DNA of 64,000 nucleotides. Source: Coenobita brevimanus. Taxonomy: Eukaryota > Arthropoda > Malacostraca > Decapoda > Coenobitidae. The DNA is taken from positions 14,428,175-14,492,174 of the forward strand of contig CM064690.1 in the NCBI GenBank assembly GCA_032717465.1. Reading direction: 5' to 3'. Position numbers and translations under genes: made by a program. Positions 31,680 to 41,775 of the stretch are shown here, piece after piece. Position 1 is the first letter of the stretch. Each line of letters starts with the position of its first letter. The notes under the pieces were generated by a model. The model was not told the DNA's origin. It worked only from the letters and a program-made list of their open reading frames with translations, and made no database searches.

Positions 31680-34600
31680 TGATTATTTTTTTTATGCGAG
31701 GAAGAAGGAACCAAAGGCCATGGCCCGCAGTAACAGTTCCCTCCAAGAGAAAAACAAAATACAATAGAGAGCCAAATTCAAGATCCGATCATTTTGAGAT
31801 GCCCGGACACACTGCGTTTGAAAGACTGGAGATCATAGGCAGCAGGAAATACAGATAGAGGGAGACAGTTCCAGAGCTGACCTGTTGCATAAATGAAAGA
31901 CTGGGAGTAACAGTTAACTCTTGCATTAGAGAGTTGGACAGAAAAGGGATGAGAGTTTGCTGCCAGACGGGTGCTACACGCCCGTCGTAGAGGTGGAGGA
32001 ATGCAAGCAGACAGTTCAGAGGAGCAGTGACCATTAAAGTAGCGATAGAAAAGAGATAAAGATGCAACAGTGCGGCGAAGAGACAGAGGTTGAAGGGAGT
32101 CGGTAAGAGGAGGAGAGTTAATGAGACGAAAAGCCTTTGACTCCACCCTATTGAGAAGAGCTGTATGTGGGGAGCCTCCCCACACATGAGAGTTGTACTC
32201 CACACAGGGGCGGATAAAACCCCTGTATAGAGTCAACAATTGTGCAGGGGTAAAGAAAGAGCGGAGTCGGCTTAGCACACCCAGTCTCTTGGAAGCAGAT
32301 TTTACAAGAGATGTAATATGGTCTTTCCAAGATAAGTCCCGAGTAAATGAAACCCCAAGCATGTTCAAGGATGATGCAGGATTAAGCTGAATATTATTAA
32401 ACATTAATGGGTATACCTGTGGAAGATTTTGTCGGGTTGATAGGTGTAAGAACTGAGTCTTAGATGCATTAAAGACAACCATATTATTTTTACCCCAGTC
32501 AGCGATACGAGCCAAGTCAGAAATTAGGTGTGTCATAGCCTCATCCCTTGTTTCTTGAAGTAACTGTTGAGATGCGCGTTGCGGGAACCGAATAGAAAGG
32601 TGAAGGGTGGAGTCATCAGCGTATGAGTGGATAGGGTTAGATGTACAACTTAGAAGATCATTGATGAATAAAAGGAAGAGAGTTGGTGATAGGACAGAGC
32701 CCTAAGGGAACACCACTGTTGATAGATCTAGGAGAAGAACGATGGCCGTCTACAACAGCGGCTATAGAACGACCAGAAAGGAAGCTAGCGATGAAGGCAC
32801 AGATAGAAGGATAGAAACCGTAGGAGGGCAGTTTGGAAATTAAAGATTTATGCCAGACTCGATTGAAAGCCTTTGAGATGTCAAGTGCAATGGCAAAGCT
32901 TTCTCCAAAGTCCCGAAAGGAGGATGACCAGGAGTCTGATAGGTAGGTGAGAAGATCGCCAATGGAGCGTCCCTGACGGAACCCATACTGACGATCGGAA
33001 AGAAGTTTGTGATAGGAAAGATGCCTTAAAATTTTTCTATTAAGAATTGATTTGAAAACTTTTGAAGTACAGGACGTTAAAGCAATTGGACGATAGCTGG
33101 AGGGTTGGGAGTGGTCACCCTTCTTTGGGACTGGCTGAATGAGAGCAAACTTCCAGCAAGAAGGAAAGGTACAAGTTGACACACAAAGGCGAAAGAGTTT
33201 GCCTAGGCAGGGTGTAAGCACAGAAGCACAGTTCTTGAGAACAACAGGAGGGACCCCATCAGGCCCATATGCCTTGTTAGTACTGAGGCCAGTGATGGCA
33301 GAAAATACATCAACTGAAGAAATTTTAATGTCAGCCATGAGGAAGTCAGAGGGGAGAAGTGATGGAGGAACAGCACCTGAATCGTCTAAGGTGGAATTGG
33401 AGGAGAAAGTCTGTGTGAAGAGATCTGCTTTATCAGTAGAAGAAATAGCTACAGAACCATCAGAGTAGAAAAGAGGAGGGAAGGATGATGAGGTAAAGTT
33501 GTTAGAAAGATTTTTGGCAAGGTGCCAGAAGGAGCGGGAAGAATTCGAGCTGGAGAGTTGAGAGCATTTAGTATGGATGAAATTATTTTTAGCTGAGCAA
33601 AGAACAGACTTAGCACGATTCCGGGCAGAAACGTAAAGATGATGTGATTCAGGGGTGGGTTGGCTCCGGTACCTTTTGTAGGCCTTCTCCTTGTTGCGGA
33701 CAGCATTAGAACAAGCGTGATTAAACCAAGGCTTTCTTGCGTTAGTCAAAGGATATGAGAAAGGAATGTATGCTTCCATGCCCGAGAGAATAACCTCCGT
33801 AATGCGCAAGGCACACTCAGATGGCTCACGGCCATGGAAGCAATAATCATTCCAGGGAAAATCAAAGAAGTACTGCCTGAGGGCCTCCCAGTTCGCAGCT
33901 CCAAAATGCCACAGACGACGTTTCCCTGGAGTTTCCACAGGCAGTACCGGAGTGATAGGACAGGTTAAGGTAATAAGGTTGTGATCGGAGGAGCCCAACG
34001 GAGAGAAAAGATTAACAGAGTAAGCAGAAGGATTAGTTGTGAGGAAGAGGTCAAGTATGTTGGAGCTCTCTCCAAGGTGGTCAGGGATACGGGTAGGGTG
34101 CTGTACAAGCTGCTCTAGGTCATTAAGGATAGAAAAGATGTAGGCTTGTTCACCAGGTGGATCCGTGAAAGGAGAGGAGAGCCAAAGGTGGTGGTGAACA
34201 TTGAAATCTCCAACAATGGAGATTTCAGCGAAAGGAGAAATGGACAGAATGTGTTCCATCGTAGAAGTAAGATAGTCGAAGAATTTTTGATAGTCAGTAG
34301 AATTAGGGGATAAGTAAACAGCACAGATATATTTAGTCAGAGAATGACAGGAAAGCCGAAGCCAGAGTGTGGAGAATTCAGAAGAATCAAGTTCAGGAAC
34401 ACGAGAGCAAGATAAGTCGTTGCGTATGTATGCACAACAGCCACCTTTGGCTTTGAAATGAGTATAGAGAAAGTAGGAGGATACAGAAAAGGGTTTGCTG
34501 TCAGTTGCCTCAGACAGCTGAGTCTCCGTCAGAAAAAGAAGGTGAGGTTTAGAGGAGGAGAGGTGGTGCTCAACAGAGCGAAAGTTAGATGAAAGGCCGC

Positions 34601-34960
34601 GAATGTTGCAGAAATGAAGAAGAAGAGAGTCAGACAGTGGTTCCAGGCACCTCGAGTCGTCACCGGGAGAGGGGCAGATGGCGGGGGCATTTATGGTCCC
34701 CCCCCCCCGGGGACTCCGAGGCTTGATTAGTAGACGCCATTTTTGTTGATTTTTGAATAGGAAGTGTAGTGTGTACTGTGCATGTAGTTTGGTGAAGATA
34801 GTTAGAGAAATTTGTACTGGAGAGCATGCTGGCCTACTCTCTGTGTAACTGAGACACTGAAAATGTTCAGCAAAGGGGGATGGTCAGGAACTATAGTGTT
34901 CCTCCTCGTAACATAGGGTTTGGGTGGAGTCACCCCCTCCCTACACTATTGCCATGTTTC
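31680..34960 (-). mobile_element. LINE-D (Jockey/I-like), near full length
   Basis: A minus-strand LINE with one long endonuclease-RT reading frame plus a 5' leader reaching about 34960. It splits the C-terminal coding part of LINE-C. The 3' end lies just before 31680, where an A-rich tail (TTTTTTGATTATTTTTTTT on the plus strand) begins. It is unusually well preserved. A poly-G slippage near the start and one extra base in the RT are the only frame breaks seen. Confidence 0.83.
31778..34740 (-). pseudogene. LINE-D endonuclease-reverse transcriptase, one or two frameshifts
   Basis: The likely start is ATG 34740 ([11 protein letters not shown]). A run of 11 G (34698-34708 on the plus strand) then throws it out of frame. 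From about 34690 a single frame runs to 32658: [53 protein letters not shown] (endonuclease), then [53 protein letters not shown] (motif A). At the GVPQGSV block one extra C (about 32700) shifts the frame. The other frame carries on at once with SYADDSTLHL (catalytic YADD) and the C-terminal domain from 32536 to the stop at 31778. It acts in target-primed reverse transcription in active relatives. Confidence 0.83.
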
Positions 34961-35495
34961 CTAACCCTACGATGTATAACGCCTGTGGTTTGTGTAGTAG
35001 GAATGATACATAAACATAACTCATACTAATATAACTGTAATGAAAGTGCTGACATGTATCAAGGAAGAATAAAACTATTCTGCATACTATATTATACGAT
35101 AATAGAGAAACGTGGCATAAAAATTTGGCAGTGTTGCTCTAAAAATATTCTAATTATTATTTACTTCCCCAACACTTCTAACATTGCTAATTAATTTAGC
35201 AAGTATAATTGCAAGAAAATTTGAAGGGATAAAAGTGGGAAGAGGCGATCCTTTCATAATTAAAATAAATATATCAAACAGCTCTGGGGTGGCAGCACTC
35301 ACGCGACACGTGTTTGTGTGTACGCTGTGGGAGGTCACCAACCTCCTACAGGATTTAGGCCTATTGGGGAAACCTCTATAAAAAAAACGCGCCGTGACTT
35401 TTACCTCAAGGGTGGTGCGGAAATAAAGTCAAAATTATAATCCATACATAAAAATGGAAGTAAAAAACCATGGATGACACATAACAAAATCTAGC

Positions 35496-35513
35496 GAGAG
35501 AGAGAGAGAGAGA

Positions 35514-35542
<29 letters not shown>
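35496..35542. repeat. (GA)9 followed by (AAT)10
   Basis: Simple repeats. The AAT part directly abuts AAAACTTTATTTCCAC, so on the minus strand it is the microsatellite tail of a LINE 3' end. Confidence 0.9.
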
Positions 35543-35544
<2 letters not shown>

Positions 35545-35849
35545 CTTTATTTCCACTAAACAGTGGGTATTCTTATACATTATACAGTAGTACAGCATAC
35601 AGTATGAAAGTTCTATACACAATATAATACAAGTTGATACATATGGTGGAGAATAGTGACAGAGAGGTAAATGGTTTAAAAGGTGTGGGGACACTTAGGT
35701 TAAAAATAGATCAATTAAGGGATTTAGGAACGAAGGCAGTGGGAAGGATTAAGACAGATGGGATTGTAAGATTAGGGAGTTTGAGCAATAGGGTAGAATG
35801 TATGCTCTCAATAAAAGTATAGCAATTATCAACGGCTAATTATTATACA

Positions 35850-35975
35850 GGTGTTGATGGTGGGGGTCTATATTTATAGGAGGTGTTGGTGGTGGAGGTA
35901 TAGCGGGTGTTGTTGATGGGGGTGTTGTTGGGGGTAGGGGTATAGGGGGTGTTGGTGGCAGGGGTATAGGGGGTA
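35850..35975. repeat. G-rich minisatellite
   Basis: Irregular units built from GGGTATAGGGGGTGTTGGTGG-like sequence (20-24 bp). Several runs of three to five G lie close together, so G-quadruplex formation is conceivable. Confidence 0.75.
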
Positions 35976-36194
35976 TTAGAAAAACGGAGATCACAAGAGG
36001 GAAACAGTGTCAAGGTCATCGCTGATGGAGAGGTCAGCTCGGAAACGTGGCAACAGTGCAGGGAGGGGGTGACTCCACCAAAACCCTACGTTTCGATCTG
36101 TCAGACTATAGTCCTGAGGGCTGATGAAACGGGAGCTCCAGCACTCCCTGTCATCAGCTTTCCATCCACCTCGGGAGTACTGCCCTGCTCGACT

Positions 36195-36730
36195 GGTGCT
36201 ACAGTAAAGGCTAGAATTGAATTTAAACTGTGTGTTATTACATTCAAGGTTCTTAAGTTTGGTGAACCGAAGTATCTTGCTGAATTGTTAAAACTCCCAT
36301 TGACACGCCCGGGTGTGATGTTACGCAGTGAAGATGATTCCTTGCGTCTTGATGAGCCAGGAGCCATTCACCATTCATCTTTCTCTGATCGTTCTTTTAC
36401 ATATAGAGCCCCTAGATTATATAACAGATTGCCATTGTCCAAAAGACAACTCTCTACTGTTGAATCCTTTAAGAGACAGCTGAAAGCCTTTCTTTTTTCA
36501 AAATGCTATGACCTGGAGAGAGATACTATGACGGATGATTATAGGGTTTAATTATTGCCACTTTCATGTATATATGATGTAGCTTGTATATTATACAAGA
36601 AATGTTACAATTCTTGTAATTGTAAAAATAATGTGTGTGTGTCGAGCGCTAGTGAATTCCCAAAAGGAAGAACTGGCGCTTTTGAGAAACAAAGGCCAGA
36701 TTATTATTATTATTATTATTATTATAATTT
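36195..36730 (+). mobile_element. LINE-C, third segment (C-terminus and 3' end)
   Basis: Resumes with KARIEFKLCVITFKVLKFGE, the block that normally follows LHWLP in this LINE group. It continues through PRLYNRLPLSKRQLSTVESF to a stop at 36549-36551. The 3' UTR ends in CAAAGGCCAG and a short (ATT)n tail at about 36701-36725. The RT frame of LINE-A copy 2 resumes immediately after. Confidence 0.85.
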
Positions 36731-37961
36731 TTATTAAAGGAAAATCATGTGTTACTAATTTGTTGAGCTACTATGACAGAGTAACAGATACACTAATGGA
36801 AAGAGAAGGGTGGGTGGACATTATCTATTTAGATTTCAAGAAAGCATTTGACACAGTACCACACCAAAGACTTTTATGGAAACTGTACCATCAAGGAGGA
36901 ATTCGAGGCAAACTGTATTGTTGGATGCAAGATTTTCTCATGAAAAGAAAAACGAGAACAGTACTAAGGGGAAATTACTCATCATGGAAAGAAGTGACTA
37001 GTGGAGTACCACAGGGCTCAGTGCTGGCACCAATCATGTTTTTAGTGTATATAAATGATATAGACAGTAACACTGGAAATGAAAGCTATCTAAATATGTT
37101 TGCAGGTGATGCAAAAATACAAAGAAGAATTATTAACACAGACTCTTGTAAAGAGCTACAAGAAGAATTAAATAAACTTCATGAATGGAGTAATACATGG
37201 CAAATAGAATTCAATGTGGACAAGTGTCATGTAATCAAGTTTGGTAAAAGTGGAAAAAGACCTGATTGGCTTTATACGTTAGGGAATAAAACCCTACACA
37301 CATCAGAAAGAGAGAAGGACCTAGGTGTGATTATCAGTAACAGACTATCTCTGGCTGACCACATCAGTGAGGAGGTACGGAACATGTATACACTGCTTGC
37401 AAATATGAGAACAGCATTCACATACATAAATGAAGACATGCTAAGAAGGATAATAACATCATTCATTAGACCAACCCTGGAGTATGCATCAGTAGTCTGG
37501 AGTCCACATCTCAAGAAACACATAGACAAGATTGAAAAAGTTCAAAGGGCCACTACAAGATGGGTACCAAGCTTAAGGGATCTAAGCTAAGAAGAAAGAC
37601 TAAATAAACTGAATCTACCAACACTACAGGAGAGAAGGAAAAGAGGTGATATGATTATGCTATATAAATGCATATCAAGGAAGGAGAAAATAGACATAAA
37701 TGATTACTTAACCTATGGGGAACCATCAGCAAGAGGACACTGCAAAAAACTGCATAAAAAAAGATGTGATAAAGACCTAAGGAAATTTAGTTTCCCAAAT
37801 AGAGCAATTGATCAGTGGAATGCACTGCCGAATGAAATAGTGTGTGCCAAAACAATTCACAATTGTAAGAATATGTATGATAAATATGGCTTAAGACACG
37901 GTACAGTACGAGCTTTACTCATTACTCTAAAGATACAATTAGGTAAGAACAGTTAGTTAAG

Positions 37962-37963
<2 letters not shown>
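36731..37963 (+). mobile_element. LINE-A copy 2, 3' half (RT and C-terminus)
   Basis: Resumes with KGKSCVTNLLSYYD, the block that follows ITERQ-HGF in CR1-type RTs, so only about three codons are missing or altered across the LINE-C insertion. Further motifs are IIYLDFKKAFDTVPHQ (A) and TSGVPQGSVLAPIMFLVYIN (B). The catalytic box reads FAGDAK instead of FADDAK, a lost aspartate. An in-frame stop lies at 37588-37590, then ERRKRGDMIMLYK and FPNRAIDQWNALP to a stop near 37956. The 3' end abuts (AC)n. Confidence 0.88.
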
Positions 37964-38033
<70 letters not shown>

Positions 38034-38038
38034 ACTAA
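37964..38038. repeat. (AC)n microsatellite at the 3' end of LINE-A copy 2
   Basis: AC run to 38027, then TCACACAC. Same dinucleotide and strand as the run before the element's 5' end. Confidence 0.97.
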
Positions 38039-38170
38039 AATACAGTGAGTCAAATTTGTCCCTGAAATTACCCTACTTGTACCTGTCGTACTTTGTTCAT
38101 GTGGTAACCACAAGGAAATTTCTGTACACTACCAGTTTGTCATTATTTTTTTTAGACCAAGGGTATTGCG

Positions 38171-38463
38171 GTAGGTAAGGGCGTGCATCATCCACCCACT
38201 TAGTCCGGTGATACTCTGTTTTTAGGGTAGCTCTGCATTGAGTGGCAAGCCAAATGATTTCCTGTAAACCAGGAAAGCATTTACAAAGCTGGGTGGTAAC
38301 CTTATATCCAACCAACATGTGTTCCCTACATGACAAGTGGGTTGGCAGAGGGTTAGTGCCCCTCCCCGGAAAACAAGTAACTGAAAATACGAATAAGAAG
38401 CCTTGGACCAGGACTGACAAAAAGGTGACGACTAAGGATTGAACTAAGGATTAGTATGGATAG
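38171..38463 (+). mobile_element. LINE-B copy 4, 5' leader (before the LTR element)
   Basis: Matches LINE-B copy 1 from 4333 (CACTTAG-CCGGTG, CTGTTTTTAGGGTAGCT, GCAAGCCAAATGATTTC, GGAAAACAAGTAACTGAAAA). It ends at ATAG (38460-38463), which is repeated after the LTR element at 43930-43933. Confidence 0.9.
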
Positions 38464-39259
38464 TGTTACGGAACAGAGAAAGATAATGTACACTTTAAGT
38501 GAGAATACTAAAAATCACTACTGTCCCGTAAAGTTCCAGGTTCAAAACAAAAGAGTTAGATAAAATTACAAGTTAAAGTTTAATGCTCAAACTAACAACA
38601 AAACATTCAGGACTCATAAGGATAATGTAATGGCAAAAACAGGTTAAATATATGGTTAACTGCAATAGCCTCTATTAACACGAAATTAGCAAGAGTAAAT
38701 TTATCTAAGTCAGCCCTGATAAAATGAAAATACACTGGGTTATGCTCAGTTAATGCAAGATAAATTATTACAGATACAAACTATTATTAATAATGGCTGA
38801 CAATAAGAACTTTACATTAATTACAAAAACCTCACTAGGCCTACAAATTAACAACTTATGCTATACAGTACAAGAACAAAATGCAACAACAGTTATACTC
38901 AAATTACACACAGCTGCTAGATGGTTGGAGACTTCCTGAGCACTCACAATAATAACAACTGTACAGGGGAGGACAGAGATGTGAACAAAATGAAGAGTAG
39001 ATCTAAGTGGCAATGATGCAGAGACTGAGCTCATTATATAGGGGCCGGCAGAGCTTGATACAACTTGTAAGAAGGACGCGCAAATGAAGCCGTAGGGGAC
39101 AAAGAGCTGACAATCCTACTCTGAACAACAGAAAGGACGACTTACTCTACTATAACGGTAGAAGGGGGGAACTGAGGCAGAACACGCTCGTGATCAAACA
39201 TGCAGCATACTGTGCGTTAAAATTACACAAAGGACGATGAAATCATAGGCTATGTAACA
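38464..39259 (-). repeat. 3' LTR (796 bp)
   Basis: Same length as the 5' LTR with no indels. I count 14 substitutions by eye, 12 of them transitions (1.8%). The boundaries are fixed by the TGT...ACA ends and the ATAG duplication. Confidence 0.95.
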
Positions 39260-39321
39260 GCTCCCCACAAAGAAAAAAGAAATTTACAAAGGAAATTTCT
39301 TATTACTCTAAAATAATCTGT

Positions 39322-41775
39322 CTAAAGTCTAGATAAGCAATCTGCAATAACATTTTCTTTCCCCTTGACATGTTGTATGTCTAATGAATACTCCTGAAGA
39401 AGTAGACTCCATCTTGTCAATCTCTGATTTTTATCTTTAAACTTACTAAGGAATTTCAGTGGGTTATGATCGGTATAAATGACTATGTGGTCAAAACCAG
39501 AACACGAATGAAATGAAAAATGCTGTAAACCCAAAATCAAGGCCAAAAGCTCTTTCTCAATAGTTGAGTAGTTCTTTTGAGGTGGAGTGAACTTCTTACT
39601 GGAATAAGATACAGGGTGTTCAATACCCTGATCATCCTCTTGCAGCAAAACAGCCCCAGCTCCTGTATCACTTGCATCAACAGTGGTTCTTCCTGGAGTG
39701 GCACGGAACACTTGCGGGTACTCCTGCAGTAATGCCGAAAACTCCTGCCTTTCCTCGGGAGGTAGATGAGAGAGCTTAGTCTGGAGATCATTCATGATAT
39801 CAGGTTTCTTCCCCAAACTATCACTCAGGCTCATACTGCATGGGAGAGCTTCACTTGCAGACTCGGGTGGAACAGCTACAGTGCAGACTGGATTATTTTC
39901 GTCCTGCCTGTGATATAACTTTAGCATGTTGATGTGACATAGTTGCTTGCTCTTTCTACGATCTGGTGTGGCGATGACATAGTTGACATCACTGAGTTTC
40001 TTCTCCACGAAATAAGGACCACTAAACTTGGCTTGAAGAGTTTGCCCATGAACTGGTAGCAGAATCAAAACCTGATCTCCTGGCTGAAAGTGGTGTAACC
40101 TGGACTTCTTTTCATACCAAGTCTTCATCTTCTCCTGAGCAGCTCCTAAATTCTCTCTCGCCAGCTGTAAAGCAGTGGACAGCCGTTCTTTGAACTTCAT
40201 CACATACTCCAGCAGGTTGATGTCATCTTCCTCCGACAGCCAGCATTCCTTGAGTAGCTTAAGGGGTCCTCTTACTTCATGGCCAAACAGTAGTTCAAAG
40301 GGTGAGAAGCCCAGTGATTCATTTGGAGATTCTCTTGCGGCAAATACAACGAATGGAAGACCTTTATCCCAGTCTTTCTGATGTTCCAAACAGTATTTCT
40401 TGAGCATCGATTTGAGTGTTTGATGATATCTCTCCAATGCTCCTTGGGACTGGGGATGGTAAGCTGAAGACGTGATCTGGGTGATGCCCAACTCTTTCAG
40501 AGACTGCTTAAAAACATTTGACATGAAATTACTTCCTCGGTCTGACTGTACCTCCTTGGGCAGACCAAACTTTGTGAAGAACCCTAGCATTTCCTTAACC
40601 ACGTCCTTTGCTGAGATATTTCTAAGTGGAATGGCTTCAGAATAACGAGTAGCCATATCAATCAGGGTCAACACATAAGAAAATCCTGAAGAAGTCTTAG
40701 GAAGAGGGCCCACAATATCCACCAACACACGGGTGAAAGGCGCCTCAAAAGGAAGAATGGGAACTAGAGGTGCAACCTTTTTGGTCTGATTACACTTCCC
40801 CACAACTTGACAGGTGTGACAAGACTTACAATACCAGGAAACATCCCTGAAGATACCTGGCCAGTAGAAGTGTTTCAAAATGCGTGCCACAGTCTTCCTC
40901 ACTCCAAGGTGTCCTGCCAAAATGGAATCATGAGCCACTCTAATGATATCCTGCCTACAAACACGAGGGATGACAACTTGATGTACAGCCTCCCATTCAC
41001 AGTCGGCTGATACTGTTGGGGGTCTCCACTTCCTCATAAGTACTCCTGACTTTATATAATAACAAGTAGAAGCACCAGCTGACTCTTCCTCACTGCAAGC
41101 AGAGTTAGCTAGACCTTTCAACTCAGGGTCAGCAACCTGCAACTCAATCAACTCTTGACGAGACAAATTATCAACACTACGGGGTACTGCCTCATCTGGT
41201 GAGTGGTCCAAATTAGCAAGAAAAGTGTCAGCTAGGATAACATCATCATCATCATTATCCTCTAAATCACCAGTAACTTTAGACTTAGCCCTAGTGACAG
41301 CACATGCAGGGAACACATCAGGGACATCACAATCCTGGGCCGCAGCTACTGGCTCACTAGACAACTGAGGAGCTGGACACACTTGACTTCCACCAATATC
41401 ATTTCCAAGTAAGAAAGTTACACCTGACATTGGGAGTGTCTCAACCAACCCAACCAGAACAGAACCATTAACAAAACCAGACTCTAAATTCACTCTGCAC
41501 AGAGGGACAGAGAAGTAATTATTCCCTACACCTTGTAAGATTACAGTTTCATCAGAGGAATTAACATTAGAGCCTAGAACACTGGTCAGCATAAGGGATT
41601 GGCAAGCACCTGTATCACGATATATTTTAACTGATTTCCTGTCATTACTGTCCAGAGGACTGACAAAACCATCAGACAGGAAATTAGCACATGAACTCTT
41701 GAGAGTGTCACCCACGTTACTGCTCAAAAGAGGAGCTCCATCATGAGAATTTAAGTTACCCCTCAAGCTGGTTCA
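39322..41775 (-). CDS. Pol-like protein: protease, integrase, RNase H (RT core deleted)
   Basis: About 816 codons, in the -1 frame relative to gag. There is no ATG at the start; the frame opens after a TGA at 41773-41775 and overlaps the gag end, so expression probably needs a -1 frameshift. Numbering from the TTG at 41766: protease DTGACQ at residues 51-56 with FLLGND at 118; integrase zinc site H279, H286, C316, C319; catalytic D350 (VDIVG), D409 (QSDRGSNF) and E445 (GALERYH), spacing DD35E; GPY-type module SGPYFV near 590. Then an RT N-terminal stub (EYPQVFRATPGRTT) passes directly into RNase H (VDASDTGAGAVL, STIEKELLAL, YTDHNP). The roughly 250 residues containing all RT palm motifs, including the YxDD box, are absent without breaking the frame (junction about 39682). 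Confidence 0.9.

Larger units (their letters stand above)
34961..36050. other. Mixed repeat sequence between LINE-D and LINE-C
   Basis: Contains an A-rich LINE-type tail in minus orientation. Reading leftward, GTGGAAATAAAGTTTTATT runs into (ATT)n at 35541-35513, next to (GA)9 at 35496-35513. The G-rich minisatellite at 35850-35975 lies here. No coding domain was recognised. Confidence 0.5.
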
